Source: Acidobacteriota bacterium (GTDB lineage: Bacteria; Acidobacteriota; Terriglobia; Terriglobales; Acidobacteriaceae). Taken from it: a DNA stretch of 33,720 bases. Numbering within the stretch: the first letter of the stretch is position 1; every line of letters starts with the position of its first letter. Position numbers and translations under genes: made by a program. The notes beneath the pieces were generated by a model that had not been told where the DNA came from, did not search any database, and was given only the letters and a program-made list of their open reading frames with translations. The stretch covers positions 1-33,720 of the forward strand of contig JAKAYS010000015.1 in the NCBI GenBank assembly GCA_021826695.1, read 5' to 3'. Of the stretch, positions 10,179 through 18,246 are shown piece after piece.

Positions 10179-11135
10179 TTAGTTGTTGTCGACCCGGTGT
10201 GTCGGCGTTTCGTGGCGGCTGGGGGAGGGCTTTTCATAGATGCGAACGCCCATGCCGTTCAGCTTGCTGCGCGCCTGCATCGCTTCCGGCGTCTGCGGGT
10301 AGCGCTGAATCAGCGCCCGCAGATCGCGGATGCCAGCCGTTTTTTGTCCAAGCGTGAGTTCGGACTGTCCTTTGCGTAACTCCGCGGTGGGGGCCTTCGG
10401 GTTGCCTGGATATTGCGAGAGCACCTGACTGTAGTTATCGATCGCGCCCTTGTAGTTGCCGGAGCGGTAATCGATTTCTCCCAGGTAAAACTGCGAATTG
10501 CCGGCCTGCGTGCTTTGCGGATAGAACTTGATGACATCGTTGAATTCCTGGCTGGCCAGGTTATATTTGGCGGCGTTGTAGTCGCTCGAAGCGGACTGAT
10601 ACAGTTGGTCCACCGGCGGCGCCTGTGGCGCAGCGGGTTGGGCGGCTGGCGCGCCTTGCGTTGCGTCTGTGCCGGGTGCGGGTGCGGTTTGCCCAGGCTG
10701 CTGCGTGGTCTGGCTGGTTTGCATGGCCTGTGACGCAGCCAGCGACTGTTGTTGGGACTGGATGTTGTTGAGGGTCTTGTCCAGCTTGTCGAGGCGCGCG
10801 CGCAGCTCATCCAGCGAGTCGTTCATCGACTGCATCTGGCCGGAAAGCTGTTGCAGAGAATTTCCCTGCGATCCTTGTTCGGCCTGGGCGGCCTTCTGCA
10901 TGGAATCCATTTCGGACGAAATTTTGGAGACGCTGTCCGAAGTCTGCTGGAGCAGATTATGCATGGTCGCATAGCGCTCGTCGTTGGACTGCTGCATGCT
11001 CATCATCATTTCCTGCATCTGCTGCACCTGGGCCTGCAGGGCGATGATGTCCTTATTGGCGGCAAAAGCGCTGGGCACGCCGGAGATCCCGAGGATACAA
11101 AGCGAAACTACTGAAGTTCTTAGAAAATTACGCAT
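10179..11135 (-). CDS. cpoB: Tol-Pal system protein CpoB/YbgF
   Basis: This periplasmic TPR protein links peptidoglycan synthesis with outer-membrane constriction through TolA. The 318 residues show a signal peptide (about 1-25, ending SAFAAN), a Gln/Met-rich coiled coil (about 27-130, with ALQAQVQQMQEMMMSMQQS) that drives trimerisation in the family, a Pro/Ala/Gln linker, and a C-terminal TPR block from LYQSASSDYNAAKYNLASQ with three YbgF-type repeats (FYPQSTQAGNSQFYLGEIDY, QYPGNPKAPTAELRKGQSEL, RYPQTPEAMQARSKL). A short basic tail follows. It is the last clear gene of the Tol-Pal operon, separated from pal by 147 bp that contain a strong hairpin. Confidence 0.9.
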   Translation of the reverse strand: MRNFLRTSVVSLCILGISGVPSAFAANKDIIALQAQVQQMQEMMMSMQQSNDERYATMHNLLQQTSDSVSKISSEMDSMQKAAQAEQGSQGNSLQQLSGQMQSMNDSLDELRARLDKLDKTLNNIQSQQQSLAASQAMQTSQTTQQPGQTAPAPGTDATQGAPAAQPAAPQAPPVDQLYQSASSDYNAAKYNLASQEFNDVIKFYPQSTQAGNSQFYLGEIDYRSGNYKGAIDNYSQVLSQYPGNPKAPTAELRKGQSELTLGQKTAGIRDLRALIQRYPQTPEAMQARSKLNGMGVRIYEKPSPSRHETPTHRVDNN

Positions 11136-11191
11136 ACGTCACCTGATGGAAGCGCGGACCGCGCCAGGATTCTGTTGCTACTGAAAGTGTA

Positions 11192-11232
11192 CGGCAGCAC
11201 GGCATGGAAGTGTTTCCCACACCGTGCTGCCG
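11192..11232 (-). terminator. Intercistronic hairpin between pal and cpoB
   Basis: CGGCAGCACGG (11192-11202) pairs perfectly with CCGTGCTGCCG (11222-11232), an 11-bp GC-rich stem with a 19-nt loop. No T-run follows on the minus strand (TACACTTTCAG), so it may be a leaky or Rho-type terminator, an mRNA stabiliser protecting the tol-pal transcript, or an attenuator that lowers cpoB expression. Confidence 0.5.
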
Positions 11233-11282
11233 CTTGAAATTCCCGCATAATTTCGTATCGCAGAAGCCAGCCTACTGGTATC

Positions 11283-12026
11283 TTATTGGTCCAGGCTGAA
11301 CTGGTCGCGACGGTTCTGTTGCCAGCAAGACTCATTCATCTCCGTGCAGAACTGCTTTTCCTTGCCATAGCTGATGGTCCGAATGCGAGTGGCATCTACG
11401 CCGACCTGGGTCAAAGCAGTCTTGGCGGCATTTGCGCGGTTCTGGCCGAGGGCCAGATTGTATTCCTCCGACCCGCGTTCATCGCAATACCCCGCGATCA
11501 GCACTTTGACGTTGGGATGCGTTTGCAGAAACGCCGCGTCCTGGCCGATTGCCTGCTGCGCGTCAGGGCGAATGCTATAGCTGTCATAGTCGAAGAAGAT
11601 CGGCTTTACGTTTTGCTCGAACTCCGCTTCCGTCATTTGCTCCTGCGCAGGAGCGGGGGCCTGGGTCTGGGCCTGGCCCAACGTCACTGTCGCTGTCGCT
11701 TCCGCCGATCCACCATCGCCACGCACGGTCAGGTGATACCTTGTCGTCGCGGTTGGGTTCACTGTTTTGGTCCCGCTGGTTGGAACGGGGCCCATGCCAT
11801 CGATTGCGGCGTCGGTTGCGTCTGTACTGTGCCAGGTCAACACGGCGCTTTGGCCTGGGGTGATGGTTTCCGGCGATGCGGTGATGGTTGCGGTCGGCGC
11901 TGGGGCAGTTGTTGGTGGAGCGGGCGCTTCCGGTGCAGCCGCTTGTTTGTGATGACAGCCGGTTGTTATCAGGAAAGCTGCGAGCGCGGCCATAGCCAGC
12001 GCTGAATTTTTCTTATAAATTTTCAT
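11283..12026 (-). CDS. pal: Peptidoglycan-associated lipoprotein Pal with an inserted Ig-like domain
   Basis: Pal anchors the outer membrane to peptidoglycan and binds TolB. The signal peptide ends at a lipobox-like FLITTGC with the lipidated Cys at residue 24; Thr at -3 is less common than Leu. After a Pro/Ala linker, residues about 45-116 form a beta-rich Ig-like segment (ITASPETITPGQSAVLTWHS ... TTRYHLTVRGDGG). The OmpA-like domain spans about 142-247 (FFDYDSYSIRPDAQ; AGYCDERGSEEYNLALGQNR; ending ESCWQQNRRDQF). Classic Pal proteins go almost directly from the lipid anchor to OmpA, so the extra domain is notable. I chose the ATG at 12026 because AGGAGAA lies just upstream; the longer frame would place 21 polar residues before the signal peptide. 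Confidence 0.92.
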   Translation of the reverse strand: MKIYKKNSALAMAALAAFLITTGCHHKQAAAPEAPAPPTTAPAPTATITASPETITPGQSAVLTWHSTDATDAAIDGMGPVPTSGTKTVNPTATTRYHLTVRGDGGSAEATATVTLGQAQTQAPAPAQEQMTEAEFEQNVKPIFFDYDSYSIRPDAQQAIGQDAAFLQTHPNVKVLIAGYCDERGSEEYNLALGQNRANAAKTALTQVGVDATRIRTISYGKEKQFCTEMNESCWQQNRRDQFSLDQ

Positions 12027-12107
12027 TCGTTCTCCTCGAACAGTGACCCTTCGTTCCTTAGTGTAAAACGGCAAGTCTGTTGCCAACACAACTACTCAAC
12101 AAACAGT

Positions 12108-13460
12108 TTACTTCCAACTCCAGTTGGGCATCCGGCTGTTTGCAGTTTTGACCAGCGCGTGCTGCTCGGTCCCGTCGGCCAGCATGGTCCAGACTTCGCT
12201 GTGCCCATGCGTTGTCCGTTGGAAGACTATATGCCGTCCATCGGGCGACCACGAAGGAAAATCTGTGCGGCCGATGTCGTGTGTCAATTGGATCCACCGG
12301 CGACTTGCAATGTCCATGACATAGATGTCCTGTCCCCCCGGTGCTCCTGGCCCATAATGGCGGGACCAGGCAAAGGTGAGGAACTGGCCATTGGGCGACC
12401 AGGAAGGGGAAGTCGCGTAACCGCCATCGGTCATTCGTTGTACGTTCGTCCCGTCGGATTCCATGATGTAGAGCTGCGGCAGGCCAGTGCGACCGCTGAT
12501 CCAAGCAATTTGCGTGCCGGTTTTCGGGTTCCAGACAGGAGAAACATCCGGGCCGCGGTAGGCTGTCACTCGACGCAGATTGAAGCCGCTGGCGGAGGAA
12601 ATCCAAATCTCCGGATCGCCGGTGCGGGAGGAGGAGAAGGCCAGATTGTTGCCATCCGGCGACCATGCTGGAGAAAAATCGGTTCCGTCATGGATCGGAG
12701 AGCTGACCATACGGTCCAAATTTATGGAATACAGCCGGATGTTAGATCCCCTGGGCGTCAATTCGCTGAATGCCAGCCGACCGCCGTCCGGAGAGATGCG
12801 CGGCGACAAGCAAATCTGCCCCAGATGGGTAATCTGGTGCTGGTTGGCCCCATCGTAGTCCATCTCCCATATTTCTTTTGCTCCGGTGCGGTCGGAGACA
12901 AAGAAGATCTTGCTTTCCGCGATGCCATCGATACCGCCTCCAAGTCGAGCGATGATCGCGTCGGCAAACTCGTGCGCGATGTGGCGCGCTGTGTCCGGTC
13001 CAGCAGCCTCGTTGTATTGCAGACCCAGGACCTGGGGAGATTGGGTACTCTTCGCGTCGAAAAGCCAGCCGAAAACGATGTCGCGGCCAGCCTGCACGCT
13101 GATTGCGCCGAAGGCCACCATGGCGGCATTCGCGGGAGGGGCATTCCACTGCGCAAGATTGATTTCCTGCGGAGAGCCTGGCATGACGGCAGGCGCCATG
13201 CTCTTGGACACCATGTCGAAGATGCCTGCATTGGTGAGATCGGCAAATAGGACCTGATTGAAAGTTTGCTGGGCATTACTCAACGCGGGATCGTTGCCAA
13301 CCATTTTGAAATCAGCGGCAGCCAGCCGGATTTTTTGCGCGCCGAGATTAGTTCCAGTACGGACCCAGTCCTGTGCCTTGGCCGTGGCAATGGCCAGAAC
13401 AAGAAAGACAAGCAGAAATCGAGCGGACTGTTTCCTGCTGGGGAACGAGGAAGCTTTCAT
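12108..13460 (-). CDS. tolB: Tol-Pal periplasmic beta-propeller protein TolB
   Basis: TolB is the periplasmic partner that shuttles between Pal and TolA. The 450-residue protein has a signal peptide (FLLVFLVLAIATAKAQ), an N-terminal alpha/beta domain (from KIRLAAADFKMVG to about residue 165), and a C-terminal propeller with five PD40-type blades: ISPDGGRLAFSE, WSPDGNNLAFSSSR, a degenerate WNPKTGTQIAWISG, WSPNGQFLTFAW and WSPDGRHIVFQR. The start at 13460 has GGAG 6 nt upstream; a second ATG four codons earlier overlaps that site and is less likely. It lies 60 bp after the TonB/TolA-like gene and 81 bp before pal, in normal tol-pal order. Confidence 0.92.
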   Translation of the reverse strand: MKASSFPSRKQSARFLLVFLVLAIATAKAQDWVRTGTNLGAQKIRLAAADFKMVGNDPALSNAQQTFNQVLFADLTNAGIFDMVSKSMAPAVMPGSPQEINLAQWNAPPANAAMVAFGAISVQAGRDIVFGWLFDAKSTQSPQVLGLQYNEAAGPDTARHIAHEFADAIIARLGGGIDGIAESKIFFVSDRTGAKEIWEMDYDGANQHQITHLGQICLSPRISPDGGRLAFSELTPRGSNIRLYSINLDRMVSSPIHDGTDFSPAWSPDGNNLAFSSSRTGDPEIWISSASGFNLRRVTAYRGPDVSPVWNPKTGTQIAWISGRTGLPQLYIMESDGTNVQRMTDGGYATSPSWSPNGQFLTFAWSRHYGPGAPGGQDIYVMDIASRRWIQLTHDIGRTDFPSWSPDGRHIVFQRTTHGHSEVWTMLADGTEQHALVKTANSRMPNWSWK

Positions 13461-13520
13461 TATGCACTCCATAAGACGTAGACTTTGCGATTTTGGCTGT
13501 ATGAGTAAATAAGTCTTTCC

Positions 13521-14324
13521 TTAGTGTCGTGTGGTTTCATCATACGTAAACGTATAGGCCACGGAGACGGTACTACCCGGATAGCCGACTGGCAACGGCC
13601 CAAAAGCGTTCACCCGCTCGACAGCCTGGATGGCTGAAAGATCCAGCGACGGCACGCCACTGGACTGGGCAATGCGCGGATCGCTCACCGAGCCATCGCG
13701 ATGCACAACGAACGTGACAATCACCGAATGTCCCATGGAAGCATTGGGATCCGCGAGCTGGCTATACCAATTCTGCGCGACCGTCCGCTTAATGATGTCG
13801 ACGTACCACCCAAAGCGCGAGCCAAAATCCCCGTTCTGCACCACCACACTTTTATTCGCGACGCTGGCGTTTGCCATGGGAACGCTGGATGGCGCAGCCT
13901 CTCCATAGGCGGCGCGATGGGTTTGTTTCGGCGGCTGCACGTATTTAGGTGGTTTTGGCTGCTCCTTTGGCGCGATTTTTTTCACCACCTGCGGCTTGGC
14001 CTGAATGGGAATGGCTTTCTCGTCGGGAACCGCTTCGGCCTTCGGCAATGGAGGCAAAGGCGCAGGGCTTGGTGTCTGCGTGGCCAGCACATTATCATTC
14101 GTGACCTGCGTGTTCGGCAAAGGAAGCGAAGGGGCCGAGGACACCAGCGTCGCGCTGATGGCGGTTCCAGAACTTATCTGACCCCAGCGGTCGCTATGAA
14201 ACGACTTGAGATAAAGTGTCGAGTACGCAATGGCTGCGCCCATCATCGCATGCAGGATAAACGAGCCAAGCCAGGAGCCTGCCAGAGGCTCGTGTTCATC
14301 CCAGTTCTCGTGAATGTATGGCAT
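13521..14324 (-). CDS. TonB/TolA-like energy transducer of the Tol system
   Basis: The 267-residue protein has one N-terminal TM segment (about 17-36), a Pro/Lys-rich periplasmic spacer (about 75-135, with PPLPKAEAVPDEKAIPIQAK and PKPPKYVQPPKQ) and a C-terminal TonB/TolA-type domain from about residue 175 (SVIVTFVVHRDGSVSDPRIA ... DLSAIQAVERVNAFGPLP). Its position between tolR and tolB shows that it fills the TolA role, linking the TolQR motor to Pal/TolB, although the C-terminal domain reads as TonB-family. The open frame could begin at a TTG at 14351; I prefer the ATG at 14324, which starts 4 nt after the tolR stop. Confidence 0.88.
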   Translation of the reverse strand: MPYIHENWDEHEPLAGSWLGSFILHAMMGAAIAYSTLYLKSFHSDRWGQISSGTAISATLVSSAPSLPLPNTQVTNDNVLATQTPSPAPLPPLPKAEAVPDEKAIPIQAKPQVVKKIAPKEQPKPPKYVQPPKQTHRAAYGEAAPSSVPMANASVANKSVVVQNGDFGSRFGWYVDIIKRTVAQNWYSQLADPNASMGHSVIVTFVVHRDGSVSDPRIAQSSGVPSLDLSAIQAVERVNAFGPLPVGYPGSTVSVAYTFTYDETTRH

Positions 14325-14328
14325 GGTT

Positions 14329-14757
14329 TTATTGGTTGGACTGGGTTTCAATCGGCTGCGTCACAATACTGATGTTGGTAATGCCAGCCTGCTTCACCGC
14401 GTCCATCACAGAGGCAAAGGCGCCGAACGGCACTTTTTGATCGGCACGAAGATAAATGACCTGGCTGCCGGGATTCGCGCCACTTTTTTTCTGGAGCAGC
14501 CCCGGTAGATCGTTCACATTCACCGGTTTGTCATCCAGATACACGCGCTGCTGGCTGTCGATAGTGACTACGGTACGCTGCTGCGTAATCTGCTTCACCG
14601 TCTTGGTCTTCGGCACCGCAACTTCTATGCCAGATTGCAGTACCGGCGCGGTAATCATAAAGATGACGAGCAGCACCAGCACCACATCTACCAGCGGCGT
14701 GATGTTGATGTCGGCCAGGGCGGTTTGCGTACTGCCGTTTCTAGCGGTGAAGGCCAC
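14329..14757 (-). CDS. tolR: TolR/ExbD family proton-channel subunit
   Basis: This 142-residue protein has a short cytoplasmic N-terminus, a single TM helix (ITPLVDVVLVLLVIFMITAP) and a periplasmic domain. The essential proton-path aspartate is at residue 24 in PLVD. It forms the motor with TolQ. Translation begins at GTG (14757), overlapping the end of tolQ by 17 bp, which implies translational coupling and fixed stoichiometry. The context with tolB, pal and cpoB makes TolR more likely than ExbD. Confidence 0.92.
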   Translation of the reverse strand: MAFTARNGSTQTALADINITPLVDVVLVLLVIFMITAPVLQSGIEVAVPKTKTVKQITQQRTVVTIDSQQRVYLDDKPVNVNDLPGLLQKKSGANPGSQVIYLRADQKVPFGAFASVMDAVKQAGITNISIVTQPIETQSNQ

Positions 14758-15541
14758 GCGGCGCCTCCCGTTGGCGTGTGTATTCCTCTGGCGGCGCAGG
14801 CGCGGGACCGTATTGAATGTCCTCTATCGTATTCAGCAGTTCGCGGGTGAAGTCGTCGAGACGCGCGCCAAGTTCCCGTAGACGCGCTGTCAACTGGTTA
14901 TAGCCAACCACCGCGGGTACGGCGACAAACAGACCGGCAGCGGTGGTAATCAAGGCTTCCGAGATGCCCGGAGCAACCGCGCGCAAGGTCGCGCCACCGG
15001 AGATGCCGAGGCCATGAAATGCGTCGACGATGCCCATAATGGTGCCGAACAGTCCGACAAAGGGCGCAACCGCGCCAATCGTCGCCAGCCAGGTCATGCG
15101 CGTTTCCATCGCGGTCAAGGCCTCGCTGGAGGCTGTTTGCGCGGTCCTTTCCAGCGCCTTCAAATTGCGAACCTCGCCAGTGCCGTCCGCCTGATGACGA
15201 TATTCTTCGTAGGTCTCTTCAAAGACTGTCACCAGTGGGCTGGGCTTAAATTGGTCGCTGACGGAAGCGATGTCCTGCATACGTTCGGCCTTTTGGAAGG
15301 CGCGCAAAAAACGCTTGCTCTGTGTACTGGCCCGGCGGAAAGAAGCCCATTTGCCCAGGATGATGCTCCACGACTGTAGGCTTGCAATCAACAGGATGAC
15401 CAATACGCCGATTGCAACCGGTCCCAGGTTATGCGCCATATCGAGCAAGGCGCTCGTGTCGATCGGCGTTACGGGCTGCGCCGGTTGCGTCGCGTCTTGC
15501 GTTTGGAAGAGAAAGAGAATAAGAACGGACAATGCGTTCAT
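14741..15541 (-). CDS. tolQ: TolQ/ExbB/MotA family proton-channel subunit
   Basis: This 266-residue inner-membrane protein has three TM regions: near residue 37-60 (GPVAIGVLVILLIASL), near 150 (the family motif ATIGAVAPFVGLFGTIMGIV) and near 190 (GISEALITTAAGLFVAVPAV). It forms the stator-like motor of the Tol system with TolR. The ATG at 15541 is preferred to the longer frame because it directly precedes the first hydrophobic segment; the ribosome binding site is weak (AAGA). It is the first gene of the operon tolQ-tolR-tonB/tolA-tolB-pal-cpoB and is divergent from recN, leaving 141 bp for both promoters. Confidence 0.92.
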   Translation of the reverse strand: MNALSVLILFLFQTQDATQPAQPVTPIDTSALLDMAHNLGPVAIGVLVILLIASLQSWSIILGKWASFRRASTQSKRFLRAFQKAERMQDIASVSDQFKPSPLVTVFEETYEEYRHQADGTGEVRNLKALERTAQTASSEALTAMETRMTWLATIGAVAPFVGLFGTIMGIVDAFHGLGISGGATLRAVAPGISEALITTAAGLFVAVPAVVGYNQLTARLRELGARLDDFTRELLNTIEDIQYGPAPAPPEEYTRQREAPRGLHR

Positions 15542-15682
15542 AGCTATCTTGAGTGTACCGACGCTTTCTGAATGCTCCAAGTCGTTATAAGGCCGCGATC
15601 TGGGTTGCAAGCTTGATTCGTGGTATGCTGCGCACGTTCCTCATACCCTGGTTCTGTACTATCAAAGCTTTACCGGAGTGCC

Positions 15683-17377
15683 ATGCTGCTCGAATTGCGC
15701 GCGGAAAATTATATTGTCGTGGACCACTCCACAGTCGCTTTTGGCCCTGGGCTGAACCTGCTGACCGGCGAAACGGGCGCCGGCAAATCCATCCTTATCG
15801 ATGCGCTGGCGCTGCTGCTGGGAGAAAAAGCCTCCGCGGAAGTCGTTCGCCACGGAGCGGAACGCGCGCTCGTCGCCTGCGTGTTTGAGGCGACCGCCGG
15901 CGCGCTCGCCATTCTCGAAGCTAATGGCTTAGATGCGGCCGGAGAGGAAATCATTCTGCGGCGTGAAATCGCCAGCAACGGCAAGGGCCGCGTCTTCGTC
16001 AACAACCAAGCCGCAACCGTCTCGGTATTACGGGCGCTGGCAGCGGAACTGGCCCTGATCCACGCGCAGAGCGACACGCTGGGGGCCTTCGACCAGGCAC
16101 AGCAGCGCAGCCTGCTCGACCGCAGCGCTGGGATTGCGTCCGAGGCGGTCGGCACTGCGTACACAGCATGGTCGGCCTTGCGCGAAAAGCTGGCTTCGCT
16201 GCAAAGCGACGAGCAGGACCGCCTGCGCATGGCCGATCTGTGGCGCTTTCAGGCCCGGGAGATTGAGCAGGCGCGCCTTGAACCGGGCGAAGAAGAAAAA
16301 CTGCTCGCGGAAAAACGCGTACTGGCGAATGCGGAAAAAATCTACGCCGCCGCCATGGGCGCGCACGATGTTTTGTATGACTCGGCCACGTCCGCCGAAG
16401 TCGCGTTGCGCGCCGGGTTGAAGCAGATGGAAGAGCTGCTGCGCTATGACACGCGATGGGAAGAAGCGGTGCAGCAGTTGGCCGCCGCGCGCGCCACAGT
16501 CGGAGATTTGAGCCAGCAGGCAAGAGAATTCGCCGAGAAAATACAGGCATCTCCAGAGCGGCTGGAGGAGATTGAGGACCGATTGGCGCTGCTCGACAAG
16601 CTGAAGCGCAAATATGGCGCCAGTGTGACGGAGGTCATCGCCTATGGCGAGCAGGTGCGCGGCAAGCTAGAGGAAATCGAAAATCGCGACCAGTTGCTGG
16701 CCGACCTGACGACGCAGCTCGCGCAGGCGGCCAAAGGGTACGCGGCTGCCGCCGAAGCCTTGACCGAGCTGCGCAGCGCCGCCGCAAAACGGCTTGCAAA
16801 ACGCGCCGAGACGGAGATCAACCAACTCGCCATGAAAGCGCGCTTTGAGATTGCCGTGACCGCCCAGCATGAAGAGTCTGCGTGGAGCGCGCACGGCTGG
16901 GACACCGTGGACTATCGCATTGCGACCAATCCCGGAGAGCCGCTGAAGCCGCTTGACAAAATCGCCTCCGGTGGAGAAATGTCGCGCGTGATGCTGGCCC
17001 TGAAGGTGAGCGTGGAAGAGAGCGCAAACGCGGCAGCCAAAGGAAAAAAGAAAACACAGTTGCCGCGCACGCTGGTCTTCGATGAGATCGACATCGGCAT
17101 CGGTGGCAGCGCGGCGGAGGCCGTCGGGCAGAAATTGAAGACGCTCGCGCGCGGCCAGCAGGTGCTCTGCATCACGCATCTGCCGCAGATTGCCGCCTTC
17201 GCCGACCAGCATTATCTGATCGAAAAACGCGAACAGGCAGGCCGCACTCGCACCAGCATTCATCCTCTCTCCGGCGAAGAACGCCGCCAGGAAATCGCCC
17301 GCATGTTAAGCGGCGCACAGGTGACGGAGACATCGCTGAAACACGCGGAGCAGATGCTGAAGAGCAGCGGAAAATAG
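15683..17377 (+). CDS. recN: DNA repair protein RecN
   Basis: RecN is an SMC-like ATPase that helps double-strand-break repair by recombination. At 564 residues the length is normal. The N-terminus LLELRAENYIVVDHS is followed by the Walker A motif GETGAGKS (29-36); the middle is a long Ala/Glu/Arg/Leu-rich coiled coil; the C-terminal half has the ABC signature ASGGEMSRVMLALK near residue 430 and Walker B LVFDEIDIGIGG near 463, then the H-loop region ITHLPQIAAFAD. The ATG at 15683 has GGAG at 15675-15678 and matches the usual RecN N-terminus; the upstream in-frame ATG at 15620 adds 21 unrelated residues. Confidence 0.96.
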   Translation: MLLELRAENYIVVDHSTVAFGPGLNLLTGETGAGKSILIDALALLLGEKASAEVVRHGAERALVACVFEATAGALAILEANGLDAAGEEIILRREIASNGKGRVFVNNQAATVSVLRALAAELALIHAQSDTLGAFDQAQQRSLLDRSAGIASEAVGTAYTAWSALREKLASLQSDEQDRLRMADLWRFQAREIEQARLEPGEEEKLLAEKRVLANAEKIYAAAMGAHDVLYDSATSAEVALRAGLKQMEELLRYDTRWEEAVQQLAAARATVGDLSQQAREFAEKIQASPERLEEIEDRLALLDKLKRKYGASVTEVIAYGEQVRGKLEEIENRDQLLADLTTQLAQAAKGYAAAAEALTELRSAAAKRLAKRAETEINQLAMKARFEIAVTAQHEESAWSAHGWDTVDYRIATNPGEPLKPLDKIASGGEMSRVMLALKVSVEESANAAAKGKKKTQLPRTLVFDEIDIGIGGSAAEAVGQKLKTLARGQQVLCITHLPQIAAFADQHYLIEKREQAGRTRTSIHPLSGEERRQEIARMLSGAQVTETSLKHAEQMLKSSGK

Positions 17378-17420
17378 GTGGGATTAAACAAGGGGGACAA
17401 AGTCTTGCGTCATCAATCGA

Positions 17421-17467
17421 TTGCAATTTGAACGACGAAAATGTTATTGTAACTAAAAATAGTTGCA
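17421..17467 (+). promoter_or_regulatory. hicAB promoter and likely autoregulatory operator
   Basis: A -35-like TTGCAA (17421-17426) and -10-like TATTGT (17445-17450) are 18 bp apart. Overlapping the -10 is an imperfect palindrome TGTAACTA-AAAA-TAGTTGCA (17448-17467), 8-bp arms with one mismatch. HicB antitoxins with a ribbon-helix-helix domain bind such palindromes to repress their own operon, so this is a good operator candidate. Confidence 0.5.
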
Positions 17468-17498
17468 GAACAAGCTATATCTCTAAATTAGGCTGTGC

Positions 17499-17750
17499 AT
17501 GTCGAAGCATCAAAAAGCCATAGATCGCCTGTTGTCCAGGCCCAATGATTTTCAGTGGGGAGAACTCAAGTCTTTGATGAAGGCTTTCGGTTATGAATTG
17601 AAAACAACCGGAGGTTCGGGACGGAAGTTCATCCATTTCGCGACGAAAGCAACGATGTTCATGCATGAGCCGCATCCCGCCAGCATTTTGAAGGCATATC
17701 AGGTCAGGGATGCGATCCATTTTTTGAAGCAGGAGAAACATATCAAATGA
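17499..17750 (+). CDS. hicA: HicA family mRNA-interferase toxin
   Basis: HicA toxins cleave mRNA and are neutralised by HicB. The 83-residue product has the small dsRBD-like HicA layout: a leading helix (KHQKAIDRLLSRP), WGELKSLMKAFGYEL, the strand TTGGSGRKFIHFA, and a C-terminal helix block (HPASILKAYQVRDAIHFLKQ). In many HicA proteins the catalytic histidine sits in a GSH motif; here the stretch reads GGSGRKFIH, so the residue after Ser is Gly and the nearest His is five residues after that Ser. Variants of this type exist in the family, so activity is uncertain. The gene overlaps hicB by 4 bp (ATGA). Confidence 0.85.
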   Translation: MSKHQKAIDRLLSRPNDFQWGELKSLMKAFGYELKTTGGSGRKFIHFATKATMFMHEPHPASILKAYQVRDAIHFLKQEKHIK

Positions 17751-18088
17751 GTCGGACACTGGAATACAAGGGCTACAACGGCTCCGTTCTCTACAGTGCG
17801 GAAGATAAACTTTTGCATGGCAGAATTGTTGGAATTCGAGACGCAATCAGCTATGAAGGGAAGGACGTGAAGGGCCTGGAGAAAAATTTCAAAGCCGCGG
17901 TCGATGAATATCTGCGATTCTGCGTGGAAGAAGGCAAAAAGCCGGACACTCCATTCAAAGGGAGCTTCAATGTTCGGCTGAACCCAGACTTGCATAAGCG
18001 CGCTGCTCTGTATGCCGAGGAACACGACCTGAAACTCAACTCCGTTGTCCACGAAGCTCTTAAAGAATTTCTCGCGCATACCGGGTGA
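17747..18088 (+). CDS. hicB: HicB family antitoxin
   Basis: This 113-residue antitoxin has the partly degraded RNase H-like HicB N-domain (YNGSVLYSAEDKLLHGRIVGIRD, then YEGKDVKGLEKNFKAAVDEYL) and a C-terminal ribbon-helix-helix DNA-binding segment (GSFNVRLNPDLHKRAALYAEEHDL...NSVVHEALKEFL). Toxin-first order and the ATGA overlap are typical of hicAB. The RHH domain suggests it represses the promoter at 17421-17467. The pair sits between recN and an esterase gene. Confidence 0.88.
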   Translation: MSRTLEYKGYNGSVLYSAEDKLLHGRIVGIRDAISYEGKDVKGLEKNFKAAVDEYLRFCVEEGKKPDTPFKGSFNVRLNPDLHKRAALYAEEHDLKLNSVVHEALKEFLAHTG

Positions 18089-18133
18089 GAAAGGTTTTCA
18101 TGGCTGGATCGGCGATATTCAGTTAGTTTCCAT

Positions 18134-18164
18134 CCCACCCTTCGCAAAAGTACGCGAGGGTGGG
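18134..18164. repeat. Palindromic element downstream of hicB
   Basis: CCCACCCT (18134-18141) pairs with AGGGTGGG (18157-18164), with CGC/GCG extending the stem past a single bulged T and an 8-nt loop. The flank reads GGGGCACAC. It lacks a good T-run, so it may be a REP-like element of the CCCACCC...GGGTGGGGCAC kind or a factor-dependent terminator for hicAB. Confidence 0.55.
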
Positions 18165-18246
18165 GCACACAATCTTCAGTTGGAGTTGACCCTCTCTTAA
18201 CGCCAGCGCGCCGTTCCATCTGTTCATTCTGATAGACTCGCGAGCG

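Noticed and set aside
9755-10357. Plus-strand frame of 200 codons through the MITE region into cpoB
   Set aside because: It begins inside a repeat (RSFASLRMTSF is the translated repeat), crosses the element end and runs antisense to cpoB.
15620-15682. Longer N-terminus for RecN starting at 15620
   Set aside because: The added residues (MVCCARSSYPG...) do not resemble RecN, and the ATG at 15683 has a ribosome binding site.
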